A DNA stretch of 64,000 bases. It comes from Flagellimonas meridianipacifica (GTDB taxonomy: Bacteria > Bacteroidota > Bacteroidia > Flavobacteriales > Flavobacteriaceae). The stretch covers positions 310,001 through 374,000 of the forward strand of contig NZ_PVYX01000001.1 in assembly GCF_003001695.1 (NCBI RefSeq). Reading direction: 5' to 3'. Shown here piece after piece: positions 25,118 through 34,295 of the stretch (its first letter is position 1; every line of letters begins with the position of its first letter). The position numbers were made by a program, and so were the translations under genes. Under the pieces are notes generated by a model. It saw only the letters and a program-made list of their open reading frames with translations, was not told where the DNA came from and did no database searches.

Positions 25118-26758
25118 TTAAAGTGAAATTCCCCGTTTCCAAGGTATAAAATCATCTTGTCCCAATTTTTGGGCCTTGGTTTTTATTTTGCCACTGACCA
25201 CATCGATGATATACTCCATCAATTCCTCTCCCATTTGTTCGATTGACTTTTCTCCCGTAATAACACCGCCGGCATCCACATCGATAAGATCAGGCATTCG
25301 TTGGGCCAAATCCGTATTGGAAGAAATTTTGATCACCGGTGCAATAGGGTTGCCCGTTGGCGTGCCCAAACCTGTGGTGAACAAAATAATATTCGCCCCT
25401 GAACCTGCCAAAGCTGTTGTGCTTTCCACATCGTTGCCAGGCGTGCAAAGCAGGTTAAGTCCGGGTTTATTTGCATATTCGGCATAGTCAAGTACGTCGG
25501 TTATGGGAGATGTGCCTCCTTTTTTAGCAGCTCCTGCGCTCTTCATCGCGTCGGTGATTAAACCATCCTTAATATTACCTGGACTAGGATTCATATCGAA
25601 CCCTGAGCCTACAGCAATAGCTGCATTGGAATACGTTTCCATCAACTTCGTAAACTTATCGGCAATAGCATCATTCGTACAACGATTAATGAGTTGTTGT
25701 TCCACGCCACAGAGTTCAGGAAATTCAGCGAGCATGGTTTTTCCACCCAAGGCCACCAAAATATCAGAGGCGTGGCCAACAGCCGGATTGGCTGAGATTC
25801 CAGAGAATCCATCGGAGCCCCCGCATTCCAGCCCTAGTGTCAATTTTTCCAAGGGAGCAGGCCGGCGTATCGTCTTATTGGCCTCAGTCAGTCCTTGAAA
25901 AGTTAACTGAATGGCCTTAACCAATAAGTCTTCTTCGGTCCCTTCTTTTTGCTGTTCCAAAATGTGCAAGGGTTTATCAAAATGGGGATTCAGGGCATTC
26001 AATTTATCTTCTAAAATGGAAATCTGGGCGTTTTGGCATCCCAAACTCAGAATAGTGCCTCCTGCGACATTCGGGTTGTTCAAATACCCTGCAATTAAAG
26101 CACAAAGCGCTTCAGAATCCTGCCGGATGCCTCCACAACCTCCTTGATGCGTTAGGAACTTAATACCATCCACTTGCTTAAAAATTGGGGACACTTCAAT
26201 TTGTTCTTCCTCCAACGCGATAGCATTTTTCGAAGTGTTTTCACTTTGATAGTGGGCCACCAACTTTCTTACATAGCTTTTGTATTTATTGGGATGTGCG
26301 AAGCCCAACTCCTCCAAGAAGGCATCCTTCATGACGTCCACGTTGCGATTTTCACAAAATACCAAAGGAATCACGACCCAATAATTGGCCGTTCCCACTT
26401 GACCATCAGAACGGTGATATCCCAAAAACGAACGTCCCCCAAACTTTGAAATATCCGGTTGCTCCCAATCCAAATGGGGAATTCGCTTTCCAAAAATATC
26501 CGCTTTGTGGGACACGTTTTCCGTAGTCAACACTTCGCCCTTTCCTATAAATTGGCAAGCCTTTCCCACTACACCACCGTACATCATGATGGTATCACCT
26601 TTATTGAAATCAGTCAAGGCAAATTTATGTTTGGCCTTTACAGCCTGTTTTAATTGAAGGGTATGGTCTTCCAGCCGTATCGTTTCTCCATTGCTCAAAT
26701 TATCCAGAGCTACCAGCACATTGTCAAACGGATGAATTTTCAGGATTTTTTGTTCCAT
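25118..26758 (-). CDS. uxaA: altronate dehydratase
   Basis: A 546-residue UxaA that dehydrates D-altronate to 2-keto-3-deoxygluconate. The N-terminal SAF domain spans about residues 1-95 (NVLVALDNLSNGETIRLEDH). The large galactarate/altronate dehydratase domain begins FLGYHRSDGQVGTANYW. Conserved cysteines likely for the iron centre are in HQGGCGG, SLGCQNAQ and GLECGGSDGFSG. Full length and no breaks. It is the first gene of the minus-strand unit, divergent from kdgK, with the best LacI-type operator of the window 21 bases upstream of its start. Confidence 0.95.
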   Translation of the reverse strand: MEQKILKIHPFDNVLVALDNLSNGETIRLEDHTLQLKQAVKAKHKFALTDFNKGDTIMMYGGVVGKACQFIGKGEVLTTENVSHKADIFGKRIPHLDWEQPDISKFGGRSFLGYHRSDGQVGTANYWVVIPLVFCENRNVDVMKDAFLEELGFAHPNKYKSYVRKLVAHYQSENTSKNAIALEEEQIEVSPIFKQVDGIKFLTHQGGCGGIRQDSEALCALIAGYLNNPNVAGGTILSLGCQNAQISILEDKLNALNPHFDKPLHILEQQKEGTEEDLLVKAIQLTFQGLTEANKTIRRPAPLEKLTLGLECGGSDGFSGISANPAVGHASDILVALGGKTMLAEFPELCGVEQQLINRCTNDAIADKFTKLMETYSNAAIAVGSGFDMNPSPGNIKDGLITDAMKSAGAAKKGGTSPITDVLDYAEYANKPGLNLLCTPGNDVESTTALAGSGANIILFTTGLGTPTGNPIAPVIKISSNTDLAQRMPDLIDVDAGGVITGEKSIEQMGEELMEYIIDVVSGKIKTKAQKLGQDDFIPWKRGISL

Positions 26759-26778
26759 TTCAAATTAAATTGCTAATA

Positions 26779-26798
26779 TTGTGCAATCGATTGCACAA
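26779..26798. promoter_or_regulatory. perfect 20-bp LacI-type operator between uxaA and kdgK
   Basis: TTGTGCAATCGATTGCACAA is fully palindromic. It sits 20 bases in front of uxaA and about 100 bases before kdgK, so one site could repress both divergent units. It shares its core with the sites at 11388 and 10087. Confidence 0.7.
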
Positions 26799-26849
26799 AT
26801 TAACTAAAAATCTTTTACTTTTCTTCAAGTAATTCGAAAATAGTAGGTT

Positions 26850-26863
26850 TCCAATCGATTTTA
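26850..26863. promoter_or_regulatory. degenerate second operator near kdgK
   Basis: CCAATCGATTTT (26851-26862) keeps the central AATCGATT of the strong sites and lies about 33 bases before kdgK, a distance similar to that at the TonB receptor operon. It may be an auxiliary site. Confidence 0.3.
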
Positions 26864-26895
26864 ATTCGTGATATTTAGATCAAAAAGCATACGTA

Positions 26896-27933
26896 ATGAA
26901 AAAAGTGGTCACCTTTGGTGAAATTATGTTACGCCTAGCTCCTCCGGGATTTCTACGTTTTTCCCAAACCAATTCTTTTGATGTGATTTATGGGGGTGGT
27001 GAATCCAACGTAGCAGTTTCGTTGGCCAACTATGGTATTCCAGTGGATTTTGTAACTCGATTACCTGAAAATGACCTTGGAAAATGTGCCATGATGGAAC
27101 TACGCAAACGAGGGGTCAATGTAGAAAACATTATTTGGGGCGGAGAGCGATTGGGCATCTATTTTTTGGAAACCGGCGCTGTTGCCAGAGGTAGTAAAGT
27201 GGTGTATGATCGCGCTCATTCCGCTATGTCACAAATTGAGAAAGGAATGATTGATTGGGAAACCGTTTTCAAAGATGCTGACTGGTTTCATTGGACGGGT
27301 ATAACCCCTGCCATTTCGCAAGGTGCGGCCGATGCCTGTTTGGAGGCCTGCGAGGTGGCCAGCAGAATGGGAGTAACGATATCTACCGATTTGAACTACA
27401 GAAAAAAGCTTTGGAAATATGGAGTTGAACCTGAAACTATTATGACACCCCTCGTGGAACATTGTGATGTTATTCTAGGGAATGAGGAAGATGCAGAGAA
27501 GCATTTTGGCATCCATCCGGAAGGTGTGGATGTCACCCAAGGTCATTCAGTAAGTACCAAGGCCTTTGAATCGGTCTGTAGACAAATGATGGATAAGTTT
27601 CCGAAAGCAAAAAAGGTCATTACGACCTTAAGGGGGTCCATTAGTGCTTCGCACAATACTTGGGCCGGTGTGCTCTATGATGGAAAGACTTTGTATGAAT
27701 CCAATACCTATCAAATTACGCATATCGTGGACCGTGTTGGAGGTGGAGATTCTTTTATGGGCGGATTGATTTACGGGTTACTAACTTACGAAGGTGACGA
27801 CCAGAAAGCATTGGATTTCGCGGTAGCAGCTTCCTGTTTGAAGCATACTATTAAAGGGGATGCGAATCAAGTAACTGTGGATGAAGTTGAAAAGCTTATG
27901 GGTGGTGATGCTTCAGGAAGAGTCTCTAGATAA
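26896..27933 (+). CDS. kdgK: 2-keto-3-deoxygluconate kinase (PfkB family)
   Basis: A 345-residue sugar kinase that phosphorylates 2-keto-3-deoxygluconate to KDPG. PfkB hallmarks are the N-terminal GGGESNVAVSLANYG (substrate) and the C-terminal DRVGGGDSFMGGLIYG, where D-x-x-G-G-G-D carries the anion hole and catalytic base. It receives product from both UxaA and UxuA. It opens a plus-strand operon with kdgA (15-base gap) and the TRAP transporter genes. Confidence 0.92.
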   Translation: MKKVVTFGEIMLRLAPPGFLRFSQTNSFDVIYGGGESNVAVSLANYGIPVDFVTRLPENDLGKCAMMELRKRGVNVENIIWGGERLGIYFLETGAVARGSKVVYDRAHSAMSQIEKGMIDWETVFKDADWFHWTGITPAISQGAADACLEACEVASRMGVTISTDLNYRKKLWKYGVEPETIMTPLVEHCDVILGNEEDAEKHFGIHPEGVDVTQGHSVSTKAFESVCRQMMDKFPKAKKVITTLRGSISASHNTWAGVLYDGKTLYESNTYQITHIVDRVGGGDSFMGGLIYGLLTYEGDDQKALDFAVAASCLKHTIKGDANQVTVDEVEKLMGGDASGRVSR

Positions 27934-27948
27934 AAACAAATAGTACGC

Positions 27949-28614
27949 ATGGACGAAGCCAATCATCAACAACTGTTGAATTGCATGCATGAGACGGGAT
28001 TGATTCCTGTTTTTAATCATACAGATAGTGATATTGCCAAAAAAGTACTGGATGCGTGCTATGAAGGAGGAGTACGTGTGTTTGAGTTTACCAATCGGGG
28101 CGAAAATGCTTTGGAGGTTTTTGGAGAGCTAGTTACGCATGCCCAACAATACAGCGACCTTTATCTCGGCATAGGAACCCTATTTACCAAAGAGGATGCG
28201 TCCCATTTTTTTGATGAAGGTGCACATTTTTTAGTCTCACCCGCATTGATACCAGAGATTGCCAATTTTGCCAATCAAAAAGAAGTATTCTGGGTTCCCG
28301 GATGTGGTACGGTCACTGAAATGTATCAGGCCCTGCAGCTCGGAGCTAAGTTGCTCAAAGCATTTCCCGGGAATGTTTTAGGACCTGGATTTATAAAAGC
28401 AGTAAAAGCAGTGTATCCCAAGGTCCCTATTATGCCTACTGGAGGGGTAAAACCTACCGAAGAGAATTTGTCAGCTTGGTACAATGCTGGGGTCCATTGT
28501 GTAGGTATGGGAAGTCAACTATTTAAAAAAGACCTTATTGAATCCGGCCACTTCAATGATTTGACCGAATCCGTTTCCAATACCATACAAACCATCAAAA
28601 AAATCAAAAAATAG
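27949..28614 (+). CDS. kdgA: KDPG / KHG aldolase
   Basis: A 221-residue class I aldolase that splits 2-keto-3-deoxy-6-phosphogluconate to pyruvate and glyceraldehyde 3-phosphate. The active-site Glu lies in RVFEFTNRG, the Schiff-base lysine in LLKAFPGN, and the phosphate-binding GG in MPTGGVKP. Full length for the family. It directly follows kdgK and completes the uronate route into glycolysis. Confidence 0.93.
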   Translation: MDEANHQQLLNCMHETGLIPVFNHTDSDIAKKVLDACYEGGVRVFEFTNRGENALEVFGELVTHAQQYSDLYLGIGTLFTKEDASHFFDEGAHFLVSPALIPEIANFANQKEVFWVPGCGTVTEMYQALQLGAKLLKAFPGNVLGPGFIKAVKAVYPKVPIMPTGGVKPTEENLSAWYNAGVHCVGMGSQLFKKDLIESGHFNDLTESVSNTIQTIKKIKK

Positions 28615-28615
28615 G

Positions 28616-29590
28616 TTGAAAACCAGATTGTTTACACTCGTAATCCTGTTTTGTTGCTTGCTTTCCTGCAGTAGTAAGGAGGAGACCAAGGTGTTACGAC
28701 TGGCTCATGGGCTCGATACCAATCATCCTGTGCATTTAGCCATGGTGGATTTGGGAAAACAGTTAAAAATTACTTCCAAAGGAAAATTGACCGTAAAGAT
28801 TTACCCTAGTGGACAACTGGGTGCGGAACGAGAATGTCTGGAATTACTTCAAATTGGCAGTTTGGACATTACCAAGGTTTCCGGAGCAGTTCTCGAAAAC
28901 TTCGTGCCGGAATATAAAGTGTTGAGTGTTCCCTATCTTTTTCGGGATAAAAACCATTCCCATACTGTATATGATTCACCAGTGGGGCGTCAATTCTTGG
29001 AAAAAGGCGAGGATTACAGACTTCGCGGACTCTGTTTCTATGATGCAGGAAGTCGCAGTTTTTATACCAAAAACAGACCTATCGAAACGCCTGATGATTT
29101 GAAAGGAATGAAAATTAGGGTGCAAAAAAGTAATATGGCGGTCAGCATGGTACAGCAACTAGGAGGTTCCCCAACCCCCATTTCTTGGGGTGAACTGTAC
29201 ACTGCCCTGCAGCAAGGTGTTGTGGATGGAGCCGAAAACAATCTGCCAAGTTTCCATACTTCCAAACATTATGAAGTATGCAACTACTACAGTTTTGATG
29301 AGCATACTGCGGTGCCCGATGTGTTGTTAGTTGGTACGGAAACATGGAATCGACTGAGTGAAAATGAACGGGGATGGCTTCAGCAGGCGGCTGATGCTTC
29401 CGCAATTTATCAACGTGAATTATGGGCGGAAGCAGAAGCAGAAGCGCTAAAAGTAATTACGGAGGCCGGAGTGAAGATTAACTATCCCAACAAAGCGCTT
29501 TTCGCAGCCAAAACCAAGAAATTTGACCAGCTTTTTGAACCAAACTCCGAGGCCTTCCAGTTGATGCAGTCCATAAAAAAAATGCAGTGA
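28616..29590 (+). CDS. TRAP transporter substrate-binding lipoprotein
   Basis: A 324-residue DctP-family binding protein that starts at TTG (28616), two bases after the kdgA stop. Unlike most DctP proteins it carries a lipobox (LLSC, C18), so it is tethered rather than free in the periplasm. Family segments include LRLAHGLDTNHPVH, YPSGQLGAERECLELLQ and GMKIRVQKSNMAVSMV; the Arg of that last segment normally binds the ligand carboxylate. With the locus context a uronate (galacturonate/glucuronate) ligand is likely. The stop overlaps the start of the small permease (TGATG). Confidence 0.9.
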   Translation: MKTRLFTLVILFCCLLSCSSKEETKVLRLAHGLDTNHPVHLAMVDLGKQLKITSKGKLTVKIYPSGQLGAERECLELLQIGSLDITKVSGAVLENFVPEYKVLSVPYLFRDKNHSHTVYDSPVGRQFLEKGEDYRLRGLCFYDAGSRSFYTKNRPIETPDDLKGMKIRVQKSNMAVSMVQQLGGSPTPISWGELYTALQQGVVDGAENNLPSFHTSKHYEVCNYYSFDEHTAVPDVLLVGTETWNRLSENERGWLQQAADASAIYQRELWAEAEAEALKVITEAGVKINYPNKALFAAKTKKFDQLFEPNSEAFQLMQSIKKMQ

Positions 29591-30063
29591 TGAGAAAACG
29601 GGTGAATGCCATTCTGGAAAAATTGCTTTTGGTCATTATGACCCTTATGCTGATTTCTGTGATATGGCAGGTGGTATCCCGATATGTATTGGGGAGTCCC
29701 AGCACGCTAACCGATGAAATTGCCAGTTTTTCCCTAATATGGTTGGGCCTGTATGGTGCTGCTTACGCAACTGGGAAAGAATTACATTTAGCTATAGACC
29801 TGATTCCAGTTTCAACGATAAACAAGGCCCCTATTTTGTTTTCAGGACTGGTGGCGTTTGCCATTATTGTATTTGCGGTGTGTGTTATGGTTATTGGCGG
29901 CACCAACTTATGTATACTTACTTTTAAATTGCAGCAAAAATCTGCTGCTTTGGAAATTCCTTTGGGTTGGATTTATAGTGCAGTTCCCATTTCAGGACTT
30001 TTTATTACCTATTTCAGTTTGGATACCTTTTTGAAAAGGCGCAACAGTTATTTAAAAAACTAA
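29590..30063 (+). CDS. TRAP transporter small permease (DctQ)
   Basis: About 157 residues with four membrane spans (for example LLLVIMTLMLISVIWQVVSR and APILFSGLVAFAIIVFAVCV). The segment between spans 1 and 2, VVSRYVLGSPSTLTDEIASF, is the DctQ signature. An in-frame GTG at 29587 adds one codon, but the ATG at 29590, overlapping the previous TGA, is the usual coupled start. It works with the large subunit to import the ligand delivered by the binding lipoprotein, driven by sodium. Confidence 0.9.
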   Translation: MRKRVNAILEKLLLVIMTLMLISVIWQVVSRYVLGSPSTLTDEIASFSLIWLGLYGAAYATGKELHLAIDLIPVSTINKAPILFSGLVAFAIIVFAVCVMVIGGTNLCILTFKLQQKSAALEIPLGWIYSAVPISGLFITYFSLDTFLKRRNSYLKN

Positions 30064-30064
30064 A

Positions 30065-31360
30065 ATGGACTATACGGAGGCACTCATATTGGTGATTAGT
30101 TTTGTTGTCCTAATGGGGATTAGGGTCCCCATTGCCTTTAGCATCGGACTCTCTGCTTTACTCACCTTAGTGGTTTCCATGCCAAGCATACCTGCCATGA
30201 CGACTCTGGCACAACGCATGGCCACATCTCTGGACAGTTTTGCGCTTTTGGCCATTCCCTTTTTTATTCTTGCCGGCCAAGTGATGAACCAAGGCGGTAT
30301 TGCCCGTAGGTTGATTGATTTCGCGAAAGCCATCGTAGGCCCTTTACCTGGGGGTCTTGCCTTTGTAAATATCATCGCCTGCATGCTTTTTGGGGCCATT
30401 TCGGGTTCAGCGGTTGCTGCAGCCTCGGCCATAGGCGGATTTATGAATCCAATGATGGAAAAAGAAGGATATGATAAATCATTTAGTGCTGCTGTGAACA
30501 TTACGAGTGCGACCACGGGACTCATTATTCCTCCTAGTAATATTTTAATTATTTATTCACTCGCCAGTGGCGGGGTAAGTATAGCCGCGCTGTTTCTGGC
30601 GGGCTATGTCCCAGGTATTTTAATTGGACTGGCCTTGATGCTGGTTGCAGGTGTTTATGCATGGAGGAAAAAGTATCCAACCGCTAAATCAGTGGGTATC
30701 AAAATCTTTCTGAAAAGATTTTTGGATGCGCTCCCAAGTTTACTGCTGTTGGTCGTGGTGATTGGAGGTATAGTAGCTGGAATTTTTACTGCTACCGAAG
30801 CTTCAGCAGTAGCTGTTGTCTATACGTTTGTACTCGCCTTTGCTTACAAGGAAATTGAACTAAAGGATGTTTCTTCCATACTTTTGGAAACCACAAAAAC
30901 GACAGCTATTGTTATCTTGCTCATTGCAACCTCAGTGGCCATGAGTTGGGTTATGAGTTATGAAAGTATTCCCCAGGAGATTAGTGCCGGACTGTTAAGT
31001 ATCAGCAATAATCCCATAATCATTTTGATAATCATCAATTTGATTCTACTCTTTGTGGGCATTTTTATGGATATGACCCCAGCGGTATTGATTTTTACAC
31101 CAATTTTTCTGCCCATTGTTACCCAGATGGGGATTGACCCCATCCATTTCGGGATCATTATGATATTGAATCTCTGCATTGGACTTTGTACCCCACCTGT
31201 GGGTTCGGTATTATTTGTAGGTTGTGGAGTAGCCAACCTAAAGATTCAGCAAGTAGTACGCCCGTTACTCCCACTTTTTATTGTGATGTTGGTGGTTTTG
31301 ATGATAATCACCTATGTCCCAGAACTTAGTCTTTGGGTACCCGAATTGTTTGGGTTTTAA
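30065..31360 (+). CDS. TRAP transporter large permease (DctM)
   Basis: A 431-residue permease with about 12 membrane spans. Family patterns are IRVPIAFSIGLSALLTL, LLAIPFFILAGQVMNQGGIARRL, MLFGAISGSAVAAASAIGG and IIPPSNILIIYSLASGG. It is the ion-coupled channel half of the TRAP system and lies one base after the small permease stop. It is the last gene of the kdgK operon; 31361-31620 downstream shows no clear terminator. Confidence 0.93.
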   Translation: MDYTEALILVISFVVLMGIRVPIAFSIGLSALLTLVVSMPSIPAMTTLAQRMATSLDSFALLAIPFFILAGQVMNQGGIARRLIDFAKAIVGPLPGGLAFVNIIACMLFGAISGSAVAAASAIGGFMNPMMEKEGYDKSFSAAVNITSATTGLIIPPSNILIIYSLASGGVSIAALFLAGYVPGILIGLALMLVAGVYAWRKKYPTAKSVGIKIFLKRFLDALPSLLLLVVVIGGIVAGIFTATEASAVAVVYTFVLAFAYKEIELKDVSSILLETTKTTAIVILLIATSVAMSWVMSYESIPQEISAGLLSISNNPIIILIIINLILLFVGIFMDMTPAVLIFTPIFLPIVTQMGIDPIHFGIIMILNLCIGLCTPPVGSVLFVGCGVANLKIQQVVRPLLPLFIVMLVVLMIITYVPELSLWVPELFGF

Positions 31361-31620
31361 TGTTGTAAGCAGTTTATGTTTAAAACCTGGTTAATAATGA
31401 ACACCTTAATTTTATTATATCGAATTAGACTTAACAGGATTAGCAGTCGATGGTAGACACAAAATCTTTAGAAATGGAACGGTTTTATGCTTTAAATGAC
31501 TCATTATTTGTCTGCCTCTCTTACTTTAATCCAAAACTTAAACCAGCAGGTCTTTAGTTATCTTTACATCAATACTTTATTGGTAATATATATGTTGGGT
31601 GGATTCAAAAAAATTCTTCT

Positions 31621-32376
31621 ATGGCAAAAATTTTTCGAAAGTTCAGAAAACGCTTGATGTCCGAAAACAAATTCAGTAAATACGCCCTGTATGCTGTAGG
31701 GGAGATTGTTCTTGTGGTCATTGGTATTTTAATCGCGGTACGGATAAATGATTATAACACTTTTAACAAAGAACGTAAGGAGGAGTTTCGCCTGTTAAAT
31801 AAATTCAAAGAAGACTTTAAGCAAGATTCTATTGATTTGTCTGGTTTAATTGAGAAAGAAACTAGAGTACTGAATAATATAGATTCCATTTTCAGAATAC
31901 TTGAAACCGAAAACGACCAACACCTTCCTCAATTGGCCTCGATAAGTCAGACGATAGCCAATTCACATATTTTTTATACCCAATCAGGCACCTATGACGA
32001 ATCCATTTCCGCAGGAAAAATGGATGTTATTCTAAACGATTCGCTGCGAGAGACCATCTTTGGTTACTACGGTGAAGTTAAAATCAACTTGAGTGACGCG
32101 GTATTCGATAAATATCAAACCAATGAAATAGTGCCGGCTTATATGGAAATAATGCTTCAGAACAAACAGGCTGCAGGGCTAATGGGCTTAAACAATCCCT
32201 ATTTGGAGGACCTTTCTGTCTCAAGGCTTTATCAAAACAAAAAGTTTAATGAGATACTTATCTGGAGAAAAATAAACGCCGGATACGCAGTTGGCACTTG
32301 GATGGAGTATCAGGAGTTATGCTCCAGTATATTGAGTCTGGTAAAAGAAGAAATCCAAAATCACCCGCAAAATTAA
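31621..32376 (+). CDS. DUF6090 family membrane protein
   Basis: A 251-residue protein with the standard start of this Bacteroidota family: a short charged N-terminus ending LMSENKFSKYALYAVGEI, one membrane span LVVIGILIAVRINDYN and a long helical extracytoplasmic part (KFKEDFKQDSIDLSGLIEK, ISQTIANSHIF). Function is unknown. An ATG at 31621 fits the family start. The gene stands alone between the TRAP operon and the sigZ region. Confidence 0.85.
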   Translation: MAKIFRKFRKRLMSENKFSKYALYAVGEIVLVVIGILIAVRINDYNTFNKERKEEFRLLNKFKEDFKQDSIDLSGLIEKETRVLNNIDSIFRILETENDQHLPQLASISQTIANSHIFYTQSGTYDESISAGKMDVILNDSLRETIFGYYGEVKINLSDAVFDKYQTNEIVPAYMEIMLQNKQAAGLMGLNNPYLEDLSVSRLYQNKKFNEILIWRKINAGYAVGTWMEYQELCSSILSLVKEEIQNHPQN

Positions 32377-32683
32377 ACACCAAAGATTATTGGTTCTAGT
32401 CCGTTTGTTTACTCAACGAAAGAGATTTCATGCAAAGGGGCAGAGACTTTTGTTTTGAGCAACAAAATCCAATGTTCAAAACAGCACATTTCCTATTTAC
32501 GAAGTTTTACCCAATGCCGTACTAATTTTTAAGGGATTACGTTTTCTCTTCAGAATAACCACTTTTGATGGATAAAGAAGTCTAGAAATCATTTTTAAAG
32601 CAAAAATGGTTACTCGAAGCTTCTTTTTGATAGTTTTATTGCATCATTTATTAGGATTCACGTCTAAACTTATATGATAAAAA
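32377..32683. other. intergenic gap with a small hairpin
   Basis: In these 307 bases the only structure I see is CATTTTTAAAGCAAAAATG (32590-32608), bracketed by AAAGAAG (32574-32580) and CTTCTTT (near 32630). It lies upstream of sigZ and may be a terminator for the DUF6090 gene or part of the sigZ control region. No tRNA or open frame of note. Confidence 0.4.
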
Positions 32684-33223
32684 GTGAATGGCATGGGTGG
32701 TGATATAAGTAAGTATTATGGACCACTCCTTGGTTACATCCAAAAAAGGGTGCATCTCTTCGAGGATGCTGAAGATTTAACTCAAGAAGTATTCCTAAAG
32801 TTATCCAAGTCTGATTTAAATTCAATCGGAAATGTAAAGGCATGGATGTACAAAATTGCGAAGAACACAATCATAGATTACTACAGGTCCAAAAAAAGGA
32901 AATGGGAGCGGTTGGAAAATGATTTTATCAACGAATCTTTGGATGAAACGAATGCTATTGAAGAACTCAGTCCGTGTATTGCGCCCTTTATAGAAAAACT
33001 CCCCGAGGAATACCGCATGCTTCTAAAAATGTCGGATTTAGAAAATATTCCCCAGAAAGTAATTGCGGAAACCATGGACATGAACTATGTCACCGTGCGC
33101 TCCAAAATACAACGAGGAAGAAAAAAGCTCAAGGAGATGTTCGCCGAATGTTGCCAAATCACTTCCGGTGGTAGAGGCAGTATAATTTGCCATCAAAAAC
33201 CCAGTAACTGCTGCAACAACTAA
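32684..33223 (+). CDS. sigZ: SigZ-type RNA polymerase sigma factor
   Basis: A 179-residue ECF-like sigma factor. Region 2 spans about residues 10-70 (LFEDAEDLTQEVFLKL, VKAWMYKIAKNTIIDYYR) and region 4 about 105-150 (LPEEYRMLLKMSDLENIPQKVIAETMDMNYVTVRSKIQRGRKKLK). The C-terminal tail AECCQITSGGRGSIICHQ...NCC holds five cysteines, the trait of the SigZ group. Start is GTG at 32684; an ATG at 32693 is also possible. No anti-sigma gene lies beside it. The stop overlaps that of the convergent DUF4405 gene. Confidence 0.88.
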   Translation: MNGMGGDISKYYGPLLGYIQKRVHLFEDAEDLTQEVFLKLSKSDLNSIGNVKAWMYKIAKNTIIDYYRSKKRKWERLENDFINESLDETNAIEELSPCIAPFIEKLPEEYRMLLKMSDLENIPQKVIAETMDMNYVTVRSKIQRGRKKLKEMFAECCQITSGGRGSIICHQKPSNCCNN

Positions 33224-34263
33224 GGTGAATCGCCGTCGACTTTTACCAAAATCCTTTCCACTATTTCCCTGGAAGTGGTAAGAGTTTCCATATTACCGTA
33301 TATAAATCCGTCCTTCCCGGAATGATGGCCATGGCCAATTAATTCCATCAAATAGTATTTTTTGTCCCTGTTTGCCAAATCCAGTACCGTTTCATAAACC
33401 AAAGAGGGTTGTCCCAACTGTCCGGTTCCATTGTGGAACACCTCATCATCCGGAAAATCGAATTCGGAATAAAACTCGTTGTCATCAAAAGCGACATTTA
33501 TTTCCAGTCTTAAACGGACAATATGCACTGTATCGGTTACTGCTGTTCGAAATCGGAAACTGTTGGGTAAGGTTTCACCTGAAACAGTATCGGCCAAAGG
33601 GTTTGTCGTACTAGGGGCATATAATCCGTCAGCCTGTAACACCCCTCTTTTATGGGACCAGACAGGAAGCGCATCGACTCTCCTAAATTCTTGCTCAATC
33701 TGTTTTTCGGCATCAAAACTTTTAAAGTTTTCTTTGGTTCGCCCTCCAAAAAAAGTTCCTTTTGCAGTAGCATGCGTCACAAAAAGTGAGGTGATAAAAC
33801 TATCATCAACACCTTCCAACCATATCGCCATTTGTGGATGCCAATAATGCGGGCCAGCTATCAATTCGATTTCCAATTCGTTTGGCAGATTCCCACTGAA
33901 ATCAACCACAACAAACTTATCTTTTTCAATCTCTCTAGATTGGTTAGCTCTCATTTTCGTTCCAAATTCCATAAAACTTAAAATCGGTTCCATATTAAAA
34001 AGGGACATTCCCAACACCAGAATAAATAGGATTCCAACCCATATAAAAGCACCTTTAGGTCCCCGGCTCGTTACATAACTTTTTAGCCCCTTCCAATTGT
34101 TTCGAATATGAAACAACGCCCCAAATAGGAAAAGAAAACCAAAGACCGTATGCGCTGCAGCAACCCTTAAATCGTGGTTGAAAAAGAAAGATAGGATACC
34201 TGTAACCGACAAGATAACAAAGCACAAAGCGATACTTGTGCTTATCAGTTTTCGCCGAATCAT
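33220..34263 (-). CDS. DUF4405-like membrane protein with a large extracytoplasmic domain
   Basis: A 347-residue protein. The first 95 residues form three membrane spans (SIALCFVILSVTGILSFFF, AHTVFGFLFLFGALFH, FIWVGILFILVLGMSLF) with histidines at H29, H38 and H52 placed like haem ligands of DUF4405 proteins. The remaining 250 residues are extracytoplasmic, with beta-type segments (LEIELIAGPHYWHPQMAIWLEG, FRFRTAVTDTVHIVRLRLEI) and resemble no enzyme I know. The role is unknown; electron transfer or metal handling is possible. It lies downstream of the small secreted gene at 34296 and converges with sigZ, sharing the CTAA of both stops. Confidence 0.7.
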   Translation of the reverse strand: MIRRKLISTSIALCFVILSVTGILSFFFNHDLRVAAAHTVFGFLFLFGALFHIRNNWKGLKSYVTSRGPKGAFIWVGILFILVLGMSLFNMEPILSFMEFGTKMRANQSREIEKDKFVVVDFSGNLPNELEIELIAGPHYWHPQMAIWLEGVDDSFITSLFVTHATAKGTFFGGRTKENFKSFDAEKQIEQEFRRVDALPVWSHKRGVLQADGLYAPSTTNPLADTVSGETLPNSFRFRTAVTDTVHIVRLRLEINVAFDDNEFYSEFDFPDDEVFHNGTGQLGQPSLVYETVLDLANRDKKYYLMELIGHGHHSGKDGFIYGNMETLTTSREIVERILVKVDGDSP

Positions 34264-34295
34264 ACGAATTTTTTTATTTGATTCCTGTGACCTTC

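Noticed and set aside
31351-31387. Inverted repeat GGTTTTAA/TTTAAAACC after the TRAP operon as a terminator
   Set aside because: The arms are short, the loop is long and no T-run follows.
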